From contig CAJJBQ010000002.1 of the NCBI GenBank assembly GCA_905182405.1, positions 868,001 to 932,000 on the forward strand: a stretch of DNA of 64,000 nucleotides, written 5' to 3'. The stretch is from Akkermansiaceae bacterium (GTDB taxonomy: Bacteria; Verrucomicrobiota; Verrucomicrobiia; Verrucomicrobiales; Akkermansiaceae). Position numbers and translations under genes: made by a program. This document shows positions 44,147 to 57,315 of the stretch, piece after piece. The notes beneath the pieces were generated by a model, which did not search any database, was not told the origin of the DNA, and saw only the letters and a list, made by a program, of their open reading frames with translations. Within the stretch, counting starts at the first letter, position 1. Each line of letters begins with the position of its first letter.

Positions 44147-47080
44147 ATGAAAATTTTTTCCCTTTTATTTTGCGTCCTCGCCGCTCACTTACTTAAGGCG
44201 GACGAATCGTTCTCATCGAAGGTTGAGCCTCTCTTAAAGGAGCGATGCTTCGAGTGTCACTCCCACGAAGCGGGAAAAATGAAGGGAGGGCTCTCCTTGG
44301 ACTCCAAAAGCGGTTGGGTCACAGGAGGCGACAGTGGACCGGCGATCGTTCCGGGAAAACCGGACGAAAGCCTCTTGATCCAAGCCATTCGCTATCAGAA
44401 CGAGGAGTATGAAATGCCTCCCAAGAAGCAGCTCTCCGATGCCGAAATCGAGATCCTCGTCAATTGGGTAAAGCGGGGTGCGCCCGACCCACGGGAAACA
44501 ACGAGACCGCCGCTCCCCAATTCTGATTGGTGGTCGTTACGGAAGCTTGTCGCACCAGAGGTGCCCGGCGGAGAGCATCCAATTGATGCCTTCATCAGAC
44601 ATAAATTGACCGAATCAAAACTCGAGCCGACCAAGCGGGCAGATCAAACGACGCTCGCGCGAAGACTCTTCGTTGACCTCCATGGTTACTTGCCGACCCC
44701 GGACGAGACCGAGTCATTTGTGAACGATGAGAATCCATTGGCCTACGCGAACCTCGTCGATGAACTCCTCGTTTCTCCCCGCTATGGCGAGCGTTGGGCG
44801 CGGCACTGGTTGGATACGATCCACTTTGCGGATTCGCACGGATGCGAGCACGATGTGAAGCGACCAAATTCCTGGAGATTTCGGGACTATGTCATCGAGC
44901 GCTTGAATGAGGATGTGCCGTGGGATCGATTCGTCCGGGAACAACTGGCCGCGGATGTCTTCTTCCCTGAGGAGCCGCAACTGACGGCCGGGTTGGGATT
45001 CATCGCGGCGGGCCCCTTGGAGGCGAGTCGGGCGGGAACGGCTCCGGTCACCTTCGACTACCTTGATCGGGACGACATCGTGATGCAAACGATGGGAGCG
45101 ATCGTAAGCACAACCGCGAGTTGTGCCCGCTGTCATACCCACAAGTTCGACCCGATCACCCAAGAAGATTATTACTCGCTACAGGCGGTCTTCGCCGGAG
45201 TCGGAAAAGGCGACATCGAATACGAAACCTCCACAGAGGTCATGATGCTTCGCAAAGAAATGGAGAGCTTGATCGCGGCGGCTGGAAGTCGGAACTTGAG
45301 TGTCCTTTTGCAAGCGCAGTATGGCGAGATTGTCAGTCAGTGGATCTCTGATCGGAAGAAGAATCTCGTCGAGTGGAGTGTCCTAACACCCGAAGTGTTT
45401 ATGGCCTCGGGCGGGAGCAAATTGTCGAAACAAAAGGATCACTCCATTTTTGCCGACGGCCCAATCGCAGACCAGGAAACTTACACCGCGACTGCGCAGG
45501 TTGACTTAAAGCGCCTCACCGCCGTCAGAGTGGAAGTGATGAAGGACGAGCGACTGCCGATGGGCGGGCCGGGGAGGGCTGGAAACGGAAACCTTCATTT
45601 GGCCGAAGTGGACTTGCAATGGTTTGCGCCCGGAGCGGACACTTCGCTCTCGCTAAAAATCGCGCGCGCCTCGGCAGATTTCGATCAGGAGGGCTGGACC
45701 TCGGCACATGCGATCGACGGTGATCCAGTCACCGGGTGGGCCATCTTTCCGAGGATCAATGAATCGCACCACATCGTGTTCGAGCTCGCCAAACCCATCG
45801 ATCTTACAACTGAGGGCAGGCTCGCGATCACGCTGAAACAACTGAATCCCCCGAAGCATCTCATCGGTCGCTTTCGCCTGTCCGCGACCGATGCGGAAAG
45901 CGGGGCTGCGCAGATCTTGCCTTCGGAAGTAATCGAGGGGCTCAAGAAGCCAGAGGCCCAGAGAACCGATGGAGAAAAGGTCATCCTAGCTGCGGCCGCC
46001 TTGGAAACTTACGCAAAAAAACGACTCGGCACCTTGCCACCCAAGGCCACCGTCTACGGCGTTTCTTCCTCATGGTCGCATGCCAAGAAACTGGCTGCTC
46101 CACAGGAGCCCAAGGTGGTCCACCTCCTGCGCCGCGGTGATATCGACAAGCCTGTTCGGAAAGTAGAACCAGGTGCAATTTCCGCGATCAATCACCTCCC
46201 CGGTCGCTTCGAACTTCCCGATCCGAAGAACGAATCGGCGAGACGGGCGGCCCTCGCCGAGTGGCTGATCCACGAGGACAATCCCCTCGCCTGGAGAAGT
46301 ATTGTGAACCGGGTGTGGCACTACCACTTCGGTCGTGGTCTCTGCGATACTCCAAACGATTTTGGCAGAATGGGAAGTCAGCCGAACCATCCCGAATTGT
46401 TGGATTGGTTGGCCGTTTGGTTCCGCGATGACGCGAAAGGTTCATTGAAGGAACTGCACAAGCTGATCCTGACCAGTGAAACTTGGCAGCAGGCCAGTCA
46501 GGTGCCTCCCAACGCGAAGGACTCGGACAATCGTCTCTTGTGGCGTATGAACCGACAGCGCATGGATGCCGAGGTCTTTCGTGATTCGATTCTCCGCCTG
46601 TCGGGGCGGCTCGACCTGAGCATGGGTGGGCCGGGAATTGAGCAGTTTAAAAAATCACAAGGACCGCAAGCGACCCCAGCCTTGGATTACTCGAGTTATG
46701 ATTGGAATTCGCCCGGCGCTTCCCGCAGGAGCATCTATCGCGTGGTTTGGCGTGGAATCTCCGATCCCTTCATGGAGGCTCTCGATTTCCCGGACTTGGG
46801 ATTACTGGCACCCAAGCGTGGTTTCTCGGTGTCAGCACTTCAATCCTTAGCCGTTTTCAACAATGACTTTGTCCTCCATGGAAGTGAGTGGCTCGCGCAG
46901 CGGGTCGAGTCAGAAGGGGGCGATTTTAATGAAGAAGTGCAGCGCGCCGTTCGCCTCGTGTGGCTCCGTCTCCCTTCCGCCAGCGAACAAGTGGAATTTA
47001 CCAACTACGCGCGAAAGCACGGATTGTCCGCCTTTTGCCGTGTCCTTTTAAACAGCAATGAATTCCTCTTTATCGAATGA
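44147..47080 (+). CDS. PSCyt1-PSCyt2-PSD1 (DUF1549/DUF1553) cytochrome protein
   Basis: A 977-residue exported protein. Signal MKIFSLLFCVLAAHLLKADE; PSCyt1 cytochrome domain with CFECH (residue about 34) and GDSGPAIVPGKPDESLL; DUF1549/PSCyt2 (about 140-350; PIDAFIRHKL, SPRYGERWARHWLD) with a second CxxCH in CARCHTHKFDPI; a discoidin-like beta insert in the middle (about 430-570); DUF1553/PSD1 (about 680-960; NPLAWRSIVNRVWHYHFGRG, RRSIYRVVWR). The domain order is the standard one in this phylum. The TGA stop overlaps the ATG of the following DUF1501 gene (ATGA), which indicates translational coupling. The pair is thought to act in periplasmic or extracytoplasmic oxidation of sugars; the substrate is unproven. 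Confidence 0.9.
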   Translation: MKIFSLLFCVLAAHLLKADESFSSKVEPLLKERCFECHSHEAGKMKGGLSLDSKSGWVTGGDSGPAIVPGKPDESLLIQAIRYQNEEYEMPPKKQLSDAEIEILVNWVKRGAPDPRETTRPPLPNSDWWSLRKLVAPEVPGGEHPIDAFIRHKLTESKLEPTKRADQTTLARRLFVDLHGYLPTPDETESFVNDENPLAYANLVDELLVSPRYGERWARHWLDTIHFADSHGCEHDVKRPNSWRFRDYVIERLNEDVPWDRFVREQLAADVFFPEEPQLTAGLGFIAAGPLEASRAGTAPVTFDYLDRDDIVMQTMGAIVSTTASCARCHTHKFDPITQEDYYSLQAVFAGVGKGDIEYETSTEVMMLRKEMESLIAAAGSRNLSVLLQAQYGEIVSQWISDRKKNLVEWSVLTPEVFMASGGSKLSKQKDHSIFADGPIADQETYTATAQVDLKRLTAVRVEVMKDERLPMGGPGRAGNGNLHLAEVDLQWFAPGADTSLSLKIARASADFDQEGWTSAHAIDGDPVTGWAIFPRINESHHIVFELAKPIDLTTEGRLAITLKQLNPPKHLIGRFRLSATDAESGAAQILPSEVIEGLKKPEAQRTDGEKVILAAAALETYAKKRLGTLPPKATVYGVSSSWSHAKKLAAPQEPKVVHLLRRGDIDKPVRKVEPGAISAINHLPGRFELPDPKNESARRAALAEWLIHEDNPLAWRSIVNRVWHYHFGRGLCDTPNDFGRMGSQPNHPELLDWLAVWFRDDAKGSLKELHKLILTSETWQQASQVPPNAKDSDNRLLWRMNRQRMDAEVFRDSILRLSGRLDLSMGGPGIEQFKKSQGPQATPALDYSSYDWNSPGASRRSIYRVVWRGISDPFMEALDFPDLGLLAPKRGFSVSALQSLAVFNNDFVLHGSEWLAQRVESEGGDFNEEVQRAVRLVWLRLPSASEQVEFTNYARKHGLSAFCRVLLNSNEFLFIE

Positions 47081-48480
47081 AACGTAGATCATTTTTGTGG
47101 GATGTTGGAGGAGGCCTGGGCGGTGTCGCGATGGCGCAGATGCTGACGCGTGATGCCTTGGGAAGCCCCAAACCTGAGTTAAACGGTGGCATTCATCATC
47201 CGGCCAAGGTCAAGCGCGTCATCCAGCTCTTCATGACCGGCGGGGCGAGTCCGATGGACACCTTCGACTACAAACCGGCACTCGAAAAACTGCACGGACA
47301 GAAGTTGGGGCCGAAGGAAAAGCCGGAGGGCTTCACCGCGATGCCCGGAGCCTTGCTGAAGAGCCCCTTCGAATTCAAACAGCACGGGGAATCGGGTCGC
47401 TGGGTGAGCAGCGTATTTCCGCACCAGGCAAAGTGGGTCGATGAAATGGGATTCCTGATGGCGATGAAGTCGAAGACCAACGTTCACGGACCGGGGACCT
47501 ACATGATGAATTCCGGCTTCCTGCTGCCGGGCTTCCCCTGCCTTGGAGCATGGACCTCCTATGCCCTTGGCAACCTGACCGACAACCTCCCGACCTTCGT
47601 CGTCCTGCCCGATTCCAAGGGGCTCCCTTACAATCAGCGAGGTCCCTTTTCCTCGGGCTTCCTCCCGGCGGTCCATCAAGGAACCGTCATCAAGGCCGGT
47701 GGCTCGAATCCGGTGCCCAACCTTTTCGCGAACGAGCGCTTCGACTTTGCAAACCCAAGTGCCGAACGGGACGGACTCGCCTTGCTTCGTCAGATGAACG
47801 AGGGTCACGCAAGCGAACGTGCCGACGACACCCGCCTGGAATCGCGGATTCGTTCCTACGAGCTGGCGGCAAAGATGCAGCTCTCCGCACCTGAAGCCTT
47901 TGACTTGAGCAAGGAAACGGAGCTCACCCGAAAGTCTTATGGCCTCGACGACAAGGTGACCGAGGACTTTGGAAAGCGCTGCTTGCTGGCACGCCGCCTC
48001 TGCGAGCGAGGAACCCGCTTCGTACAAGTCTGGAGTGGCCCGCAAGGAGCGGTGAAGAACTGGGACAACCATGGCAGCATCTCCAAAGAGTTGCCGCCAA
48101 TCGCCGCCAGCGTTGACCAGCCGATCGCGGCACTGATCGAAGACTTGAAGGGCCGCGGCCTCTTTGAAGACACCCTTCTTATCTGGACTACCGAGTTTGG
48201 CCGCACTCCGTTCGCGCAAGGAGGAGACGGACGGGACCATAACGGTGGAACCTTCGTGACCTGGATGGCGGGGGCCGGAATTAAGGCCGGTTCATCCTAC
48301 GGACAGAGCGACGATTGGGGCTACCAGACCCTAGAAGGCACCACCTACTGCTACGATCTGCATGCCACTATCCTGCATCTCATGGGGATCGACCACAAGC
48401 GCCTGACCTTCCTTCAAAACGGAATTGATCGCCGCCTCACCGACGTCCACGGGCATGTCGTTCATGACATTCTCGGATGA
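47077..48480 (+). CDS. DUF1501 family protein
   Basis: A 467-residue protein, coupled by a 4-base overlap to the PSD1 gene. N-terminus MKRRSFLWDVGGGLGGVAM resembles a Tat signal. It has the alkaline-phosphatase/sulfatase-like core of DUF1501: VIQLFMTGGASPMDTFDYKP, PGTYMMNSGFLLPGFP, WDNHGSI (metal-ligand-like Asp/His), LLIWTTEFGRTPFAQGGDGRDHN and ATILHLMGIDHKRLTF. DUF1501 almost always accompanies a PSD1 partner; a hydrolytic or accessory role on sulfated or phosphorylated polymers is possible but not established. It ends in TGA. Confidence 0.9.
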   Translation: MKRRSFLWDVGGGLGGVAMAQMLTRDALGSPKPELNGGIHHPAKVKRVIQLFMTGGASPMDTFDYKPALEKLHGQKLGPKEKPEGFTAMPGALLKSPFEFKQHGESGRWVSSVFPHQAKWVDEMGFLMAMKSKTNVHGPGTYMMNSGFLLPGFPCLGAWTSYALGNLTDNLPTFVVLPDSKGLPYNQRGPFSSGFLPAVHQGTVIKAGGSNPVPNLFANERFDFANPSAERDGLALLRQMNEGHASERADDTRLESRIRSYELAAKMQLSAPEAFDLSKETELTRKSYGLDDKVTEDFGKRCLLARRLCERGTRFVQVWSGPQGAVKNWDNHGSISKELPPIAASVDQPIAALIEDLKGRGLFEDTLLIWTTEFGRTPFAQGGDGRDHNGGTFVTWMAGAGIKAGSSYGQSDDWGYQTLEGTTYCYDLHATILHLMGIDHKRLTFLQNGIDRRLTDVHGHVVHDILG

Positions 48481-48541
48481 TATTTAGTGAACCCCTCTAA
48501 CATCTCTCTTTTTGATTATTCTGATTGTGACTCTTGACCCA

Positions 48542-49321
48542 TCACTTCCCCGGAGCTTTCACGGTCGGCACCACCAACTGACGAGCCCAGATATTGCGAT
48601 AGCGAACCGGGTTACCATGGTCCTGAAGTTGAAGTCCGCCTGCCCCTTGCTTCCCACCCTCCTGAACCGCGAACTGTGTCACAATCCCGTTGTGCAGAAC
48701 CGTGATCGACCCGCGCTGAATGACTTTCCCGTCTGCTCCCTTTTTCTCACGGATACAAATGATGTCATAGGTCTGCCATTGACCCGGTCCGCGACTGGCA
48801 TTCACCAGGGCAACACTCTTTTTGTAAAGCGAGGAAGCCTGTCCATCGGGATAAGTATCGTTGTGAAATGAATCGAGCACCTGCACTTCAGGATAACCGC
48901 CGATAAAGACCCCGCTGTTTCCGCGCCCCTGGCTGTTCCCCTTCACCTCCGCTGGCGTGCACCACTCAATATGCCATTGGCAATCTCCTTCCACCTGGTC
49001 CCGGGTTTGGATTACGCCAGTCCCTCTTACCACCTCCATGCGTCCGTCCTTCACGACCCACTTCGCGGCATCATTTCCGTCTTTCCCTTTGCCTTTCCAC
49101 TTTGAAAGGTTCGTGCCGTCAAAAAAGACAATGGCATCAGAAGGTGCTGCACCAGGCTTGGCGGCAGTCGTATGACCAGGAGGTGTAATAACAGCCGGAC
49201 GCTCGGCTTGAACCTTCTCCTTACTCCATCGCCCGGCATTAGAAACAGAAGCCGGTTCCTCGGCATGAAGCGGGGTAAGAATGGCAAAAAGCGTGGCGGT
49301 AAAGAGTCGGCGATAGTTCAT
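48542..49321 (-). CDS. DUF1080 secreted protein
   Basis: A 259-residue exported protein. Signal MNYRRLFTATLFAILTPLHAEE; a short proline-rich linker; then the DUF1080 jelly roll with IVFFDGTNLSKWKGKG, KWVVKDGRMEVVRGTG, the GRGNSGVFIGGYPEVQVLDS core and the closing LQLQDHGNPVRYRNIWAR. That last motif is shared with the DUF1080 protein at 21119. It is convergent with the DUF1501 gene. Confidence 0.85.
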   Translation of the reverse strand: MNYRRLFTATLFAILTPLHAEEPASVSNAGRWSKEKVQAERPAVITPPGHTTAAKPGAAPSDAIVFFDGTNLSKWKGKGKDGNDAAKWVVKDGRMEVVRGTGVIQTRDQVEGDCQWHIEWCTPAEVKGNSQGRGNSGVFIGGYPEVQVLDSFHNDTYPDGQASSLYKKSVALVNASRGPGQWQTYDIICIREKKGADGKVIQRGSITVLHNGIVTQFAVQEGGKQGAGGLQLQDHGNPVRYRNIWARQLVVPTVKAPGK

Positions 49322-49348
49322 GGCGGGGAAGGAATGGCAAATTGTAAG

Positions 49349-49699
49349 TTAAGGTCTCAGGGACGACTTTTTATTACGTCCAGACTTGCTCCCTCTTTTC
49401 AGTGAAAATCGGGTAGACGGTAGGTTCGAACGACCGTCCCACACCCCACCGGCCATACGAGTTTGCCTTTGGCTAAGCTGAAATGACTTCGTAGGGCTGG
49501 ATGTGCTTTGTCGCACGGCGGTTTCAATTCGCCACTTATTACCATTGGCTCCCTTTTGGGCCGTCGGCGTAACAGCCGACCGAAGGGAGACAAACTGCAC
49601 GAAGGGCTGTCCTCGTTTCCCAAGTTCGTGGTCCAGCTCATCGAGCAGAATATTGGCCAAGAGCGTATAGTGAGCCAAACCATTGGAAAATGTTCTCAC
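49349..49699 (-). pseudogene. Reverse-transcriptase-like remnant (group II intron type)
   Basis: Near the start of this 116-codon frame is LLANILLDELDHELGKRGQP, which matches the 'PLLANI-L-DELD-EL-RG' block just before the catalytic YADD of group II intron reverse transcriptases. The preceding QGG block is eroded (GLAHYT) and the YADD motif and everything after it are gone; the remaining residues are not recognisable. I regard it as the scrap of a mobile intron between two DUF1080 genes. Confidence 0.45.
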
Positions 49700-49789
49700 C
49701 TTTGCTGGCTCGGCGTGGCTCAGCCGGAATAAGCCCTGACTATTTGAACGGGGCGGAACGCCTCGGCTCCTTTGCTCAATAACCTCCGC

Positions 49790-50542
49790 CTATGGCAACA
49801 CGCGAATACGAAGGTTCTTAAATTCAATCGGAGAGCCTTCTGACTCAAGACAGAGGTAACCATTCGCAGGATCACAGTTAGTGCCTCCTGAGACCTCTTC
49901 GCCATTCACCCAGAGACGGACTTCGCCATTAATGGCGCGGATGTAGTAGTGGTTCCACTCGTTGATGCCCTTGGTGAGATTTTTGGTCGGAAAACTGCGT
50001 CGACCATTCGGCGCTACAGGTGGAAAAGGCTTCATCTTGGCAGGTCCCGTTGGGAAAACATCACCGTGCGAGGTGAACCAATCCGACGGCTTGCCCTTTT
50101 GTTTTTCCCAATTGGTTTCATAGCCAAGATCAAGGACTTGAACTTCGATACCATCAGGGAGAGCCCCTTTTCCGGCGGCAAGCTTATCGATCGAAGCCTG
50201 ACTCGCCCAAACGAAGACGCCTGAATTTCCGGCATGCTTTTTATGCTTCCACTCGCACACCATTTCAAAATTCTTAATTTGCTCCTTCGAGCGAATCACC
50301 CCGACAGGCTTGCCGGTGCAATGAACCACTCCATCTTTCCAGGTCCAGGTGTCAGGCTTGCAGTTCACATTGATGAAATCAGCCTCAGTGAGATCCCGCC
50401 ATCCTTGGCCGGTGCCATCGATCATTGCCTTCTTTAGCGCTGGAGCGGCTTCCCCGTGATGATCGGAAAAACTTTGATTCGTGAGAAGAGCGAAACCCAA
50501 TCCAGTCATGGAAAGGAGGGTGAGAAATGACGAGCGATCCAT
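49790..50542 (-). CDS. DUF1080 secreted protein
   Basis: The start at 50542 gives MDRSSFLTLLSMTGLGFALL as the signal peptide; the longer frame adds eight residues. The 250-residue product is a DUF1080 jelly roll: WRDLTEADFINVNCKPDTW, WKDGVVHCTGKPVGVIRS, the HAGNSGVFVWAS core, GIEVQVLDLGYETNW, and INGEVRLWVNGEEVSGGTNC. Unlike the other two members it lacks the QDHGNPVRYRNIW ending and instead closes with EGSPIEFKNLRIRVLP, the more common DUF1080 form. It is divergent from the LptF/G gene. Confidence 0.85.
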   Translation of the reverse strand: MDRSSFLTLLSMTGLGFALLTNQSFSDHHGEAAPALKKAMIDGTGQGWRDLTEADFINVNCKPDTWTWKDGVVHCTGKPVGVIRSKEQIKNFEMVCEWKHKKHAGNSGVFVWASQASIDKLAAGKGALPDGIEVQVLDLGYETNWEKQKGKPSDWFTSHGDVFPTGPAKMKPFPPVAPNGRRSFPTKNLTKGINEWNHYYIRAINGEVRLWVNGEEVSGGTNCDPANGYLCLESEGSPIEFKNLRIRVLP

Positions 50543-50783
50543 ATTTATCGTTTGATTGAAAAACAAAACCTAATCGATGAACACCAGAGAGCAATCACCA
50601 ATGAGAGCAAGTCGCAGGGAAACGAACGCGAATAAAACGAACCGAGTGAATTTTGGCTTTCCTTCTAAAGTGGGTTCAAAAGTCATTCGGATCAATTCGC
50701 CTGATTCACACTCAACTCTCTTTTCGGAAAGCTCTTTGCCTTCCCTCTGGACCTCTCCATTAAGTCGCATTAGCTTGGCGCCG

Positions 50784-51896
50784 ATGATGGTGAGCAAAAT
50801 CGACCGCTATCTCACCCGACAAGTTCTGGTGAGCACCCTCTTCGCGGTGATGGTGCTTAGCATGGTCCTCATCCTCGGAAACGTTTTTAAGGAAGTTCAC
50901 GACCTCCTCGTGAATAAAGGCGCGCCTGTTTCATTTGTGGCAATCTTCATTCTCCAACTCCTGCCCTACTCCCTCGTTTTCACCATTCCCTGGGCCTTCC
51001 TTGCCGCGGTCTTACTTACCTTTGGCCGACTTTCGTCCGATCAGGAAATCACCGCCCTCCGCAGCAGCGGGATGAGCCTTTATCGTATCGCCACTCCGGT
51101 GCTCCTTCTCGGTCTTGGATTCTCCGCCATTTGCCTCTGGCTCAATGCCACGCATGCCCCCCGAGCCAAGGCTGCGATCAAGATGCTTCTCTACGATGAG
51201 ATCAGAAATGATCCCCTTCGCCTTCTCGACCCCGGCGTTGTCCAATCCCGCTTGAAGGGGCAAAAAATCTACATCAACGAGCGAGAGAACGAGCAAACTC
51301 TGGGAGGCTTCCACGCCTACCAGCTCTCGACCAACGATCGAAACGCTCCTCCTCTTGGCTACCTTTACTCTAACCGAGTCACCCTTGATACCGAATCGGT
51401 AGATCAGCAATTTAATCTCCAGCTCAACACGGGCTACGGCGAAATTTACGACAAAAAAGGAAACCTCCAGCAGTTCTTTGCTGATAAAGCAGAACCTTGG
51501 GTCCTGACTTATCCCCTCCGGGGACGGCAGCTCAAACCAAACACCCTCGACAACCAGGAGATCGCAGAAATACTGAGGAATCCCCCGCCCGAGATCGCTC
51601 CCGAAAGACTCCCCATGTATGCCTTCGAACGCGACAAGCGCTTCGCCTTTTCCCTCGCTCCTCTCGCTCTTGCCTTTGTCGGAATCCCACTAGGAATGAA
51701 TTCGCGTCAGAAGGAAAACTCATCGGGAATTGTGATGAGTATCGTCATCGCCTTTGCTTATTTCCTTCTTCTGATTCTGGCCGAAGAAACCCGCGCCGAT
51801 CACCTTTCCCTTTCCCAGTCACTCCTCTGGCTCCCCAATATTCTCGGAGTCTTCTTGGGACTTTGGTTCCTTCATAGGGCGTCCCAGAAGAGCTGA
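50784..51896 (+). CDS. LptF/LptG-family LPS export permease
   Basis: The start at 50784 (or the adjacent ATG 50787) matches the family N-terminus, MVSKIDRYLTRQVLVSTLFA; the frame is open further upstream but that sequence is not family-like. The 371-residue product has the YjgP/YjgQ arrangement: three N-terminal membrane segments, a periplasmic beta-jellyroll (DPGVVQSRLKGQKIYINERE), and three C-terminal segments (FAFSLAPLALAFVGIPLGMN). Known partners pull lipopolysaccharide from the inner membrane into the Lpt bridge. Only one of the two expected permease genes is in the window, so F and G cannot be told apart. Confidence 0.85.
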   Translation: MMVSKIDRYLTRQVLVSTLFAVMVLSMVLILGNVFKEVHDLLVNKGAPVSFVAIFILQLLPYSLVFTIPWAFLAAVLLTFGRLSSDQEITALRSSGMSLYRIATPVLLLGLGFSAICLWLNATHAPRAKAAIKMLLYDEIRNDPLRLLDPGVVQSRLKGQKIYINERENEQTLGGFHAYQLSTNDRNAPPLGYLYSNRVTLDTESVDQQFNLQLNTGYGEIYDKKGNLQQFFADKAEPWVLTYPLRGRQLKPNTLDNQEIAEILRNPPPEIAPERLPMYAFERDKRFAFSLAPLALAFVGIPLGMNSRQKENSSGIVMSIVIAFAYFLLLILAEETRADHLSLSQSLLWLPNILGVFLGLWFLHRASQKS

Positions 51897-52117
51897 GGAA
51901 TGGCGAGGAAATTAAGGAGTTGTTTGCGCGAAGAAGTCGGGCCTGTCAATGAGGCTGACTTTTCTCTGTGTAATAAACTACTCAAAGGAAAGTTGAACGA
52001 AAGTGACGGGCTTAAGATCGAGTGTAGTCGACTTATTTATTCTTGAATCGTTCCTAATTGACCCTTCTCTCAAACCTTGCCTTGCCGAGTGACCAAGGCC
52101 GGTCTTAGTCTGGGTCC

Positions 52118-53986
52118 ATGAAAGGAAAAAGCGGTCGAAAACTTCGCTCCGCATACCGCTCCTTTAAAGAATGGTTTGCTGAGACCCCACTGCAGATTTT
52201 CCCCTTTCGGTCCGATTTAAAAGGCTACTCGCGCGAAACGGCCAAGTTTGATCTCAAAGCTTCGGTCAATGTCGCGCTCCTCGCCATTCCGCAAGGGATG
52301 GCTTACGCAGCGATCGCCGAACTTCCGATTCTCTACGGTATCATCTGTTCGGCCGTTGCTTCCATCGTAGCTCCTCTCTTCGCGAGTTCCCGCCAAACCA
52401 TTCTAGGGCCTACCAATGCGACCTCGCTCATGGTCTTCAGCTTCTTCGCCGCACAGGGCCTAGCGATGGAAGAAAAACTTGCCCTCATGCCCCTGCTCGT
52501 TCTCATGGTGGGGATCATTTGTCTGATCGGAGCTCTTTTGAAAGCGGCCGATCTTTTGCAGTATATTAGCCAGAGCGTTCTCGTTGGCTACATCACGGGA
52601 GCCGCGATACTCATCATGATAAACCAGGGGAAGCATCTCTTTGGCGTGGCTGACACCGTCCAATCGGCGAGCAATTTTTTCGGCATGCTCGACGGTCTTT
52701 TAACGGTGTCTTCATCGTTTCTTTGGCAACCAGCTCTTCTCGGAGGAGCCACCCTACTCATCTACTTTGTCATCTCGCGCTTCCTCCCAACCCTCCCAAA
52801 TTTTGCGCTGACCCTGTTTCTCGTGGCTCTGGGTTCTGCCATTGCCGCCAATTTTCTTCCAGGATGGTCCGAAACCGTCCCCAACTTTAAGGCATACGCT
52901 CTCAACGATCTTCAGCCGAAATTCCCCACCGCTTCTGAAAACGGTATCTTTCATGATATTTCCACCCTGATGAGCGTGGCTCTCGCCATCGCCTTTCTCG
53001 CCTCACTGGAGAATACCGTAATGTCGAAGTCTATCGCCTCCCGCACCGGGCAACGGGCAGAAATTAACCAGGATATGCTTTCCGTCGGAATGGCCAATAT
53101 CGCCTGCGCCTTCACCGCCGCTATGCCCGCTTCCGGATCTTTGACCCGTTCCGCACTCAACTACGAATCAAAGGCTCGAACCGGCTTGGCCTCCCTGCTC
53201 TGCGGATTTTTCTGCCTCATTGCTGTGTTCGCCTTTGCCTTCATGGCCCCTAACCCGGTGTCCTTTGTCCCCAAAACGGCCCTTGCCGCTCTCGTGGTGG
53301 CCGTCGCGGCGTCCCTCATTAAGTGGAAAAATATCCGTATCTGTCTCCTCTCCACTCCCGATGATGCAGTCGTCCTCGTGATTACCTTCGTCACGGCTCT
53401 AATCGCTCCGCTTTATGTCGCTATCTTCTTCGGCGTGGCGCTCTCCATTTTCCTCTTCCTGCGAAAAGTCTCCAAACCTCATCTCGTGGAATACGAAATC
53501 TCCGACGAAGGTGAACTCCGCGAGCTGGACAATAAGAGGGCCCGACCGATCCCCGCGATCTCGATCGTCCACGTCGAGGGCGCACTCTTTTTTGGAGCCA
53601 GCGAACTCTTTCGGACCCAAGTTCAGCGGATCGTCGTTGATCCCAATCTTAAAGTCATTATTTTAAGACTCAAGAACGCGCATCATCTCGACGCCACCAG
53701 CGTGATGGCGATGCGCGATCTCATCCGATTTGTCCGATCCCAAGATCGCCATCTCATCGTTTCAGGGGCTACGAGAGACGTCTATAAGGTCCTCAAAAGC
53801 TCAGGCGTTCTGGAAACTCTCCAGAAGGGCTGCCGCCGCGAAGAAGGCGAAACCAACCTCTTTTTCTACGCTCCCAGCAACCCAAACATCTCCACCCGCG
53901 ACGCCCTCATCCGTGCTCAGGATCTGCTGGGCACTAACAAAGCCGATGTGAAGATCTTCTACGACCCCGCTCACGATAAGGCTTAG
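52118..53986 (+). CDS. SulP-family anion transporter with STAS domain
   Basis: A 622-residue inner-membrane transporter. The N-terminal half has the SulP signature region (LKASVNVALLAIPQGMAYAA, then IAELPILYGIICS), about ten to fourteen hydrophobic segments, and NMASAFTAAMPASGS-type sequence (here NIACAFTAAMPASGSLTRSA). The C-terminal 140 residues form a cytoplasmic STAS domain (ISIVHVEGALFFGASELF, HHLDATSVMAMRDLIRF). Family members carry sulfate, bicarbonate or other anions; the substrate is not readable. It stands alone. Confidence 0.85.
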   Translation: MKGKSGRKLRSAYRSFKEWFAETPLQIFPFRSDLKGYSRETAKFDLKASVNVALLAIPQGMAYAAIAELPILYGIICSAVASIVAPLFASSRQTILGPTNATSLMVFSFFAAQGLAMEEKLALMPLLVLMVGIICLIGALLKAADLLQYISQSVLVGYITGAAILIMINQGKHLFGVADTVQSASNFFGMLDGLLTVSSSFLWQPALLGGATLLIYFVISRFLPTLPNFALTLFLVALGSAIAANFLPGWSETVPNFKAYALNDLQPKFPTASENGIFHDISTLMSVALAIAFLASLENTVMSKSIASRTGQRAEINQDMLSVGMANIACAFTAAMPASGSLTRSALNYESKARTGLASLLCGFFCLIAVFAFAFMAPNPVSFVPKTALAALVVAVAASLIKWKNIRICLLSTPDDAVVLVITFVTALIAPLYVAIFFGVALSIFLFLRKVSKPHLVEYEISDEGELRELDNKRARPIPAISIVHVEGALFFGASELFRTQVQRIVVDPNLKVIILRLKNAHHLDATSVMAMRDLIRFVRSQDRHLIVSGATRDVYKVLKSSGVLETLQKGCRREEGETNLFFYAPSNPNISTRDALIRAQDLLGTNKADVKIFYDPAHDKA

Positions 53987-54317
53987 AAAGCAGATTTTGG
54001 AGAAACGATCTGCCCACCGTTGGGGTAATATCGCTCAAAGAAAAATAAAAGTTATGCCAAGTAGAAGAACAGAATAGAAAACTGCCCGAGTGATTTTACG
54101 ATAGGGCAAGGCGCAGCGTGGGAACAGTGCGGGTAGCGTGACCGAACAGGAACGCAGCCATCTGGAAAAAGCACCCAGTTCTCTCCACCTCCGCGAAGCG
54201 CTCGAATTGAGAACTTTAAAATAAACATTTGGCTCTTCTGTCTTGCGGAGTGGTATTACTCCCAAGAACAATATTCTGATTTGAGTCAGTGGCCCTTCAG
54301 TCGCCTTAGCGAACGAA
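53987..54317. other. Intergenic stretch with SFAKAT-type sequence
   Basis: Between the convergent SulP and icd genes. On the reverse strand the first bases after icd can be read as SFAKATEGPLTQ, related to the SFAKASAD phrase at about 1590-1640. The remaining sequence codes for no recognised domain. It may contain a small dispersed repeat of a different type from the AAATTCCTAGCAGT family. Confidence 0.35.
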
Positions 54318-57315
<2,998 letters not shown>

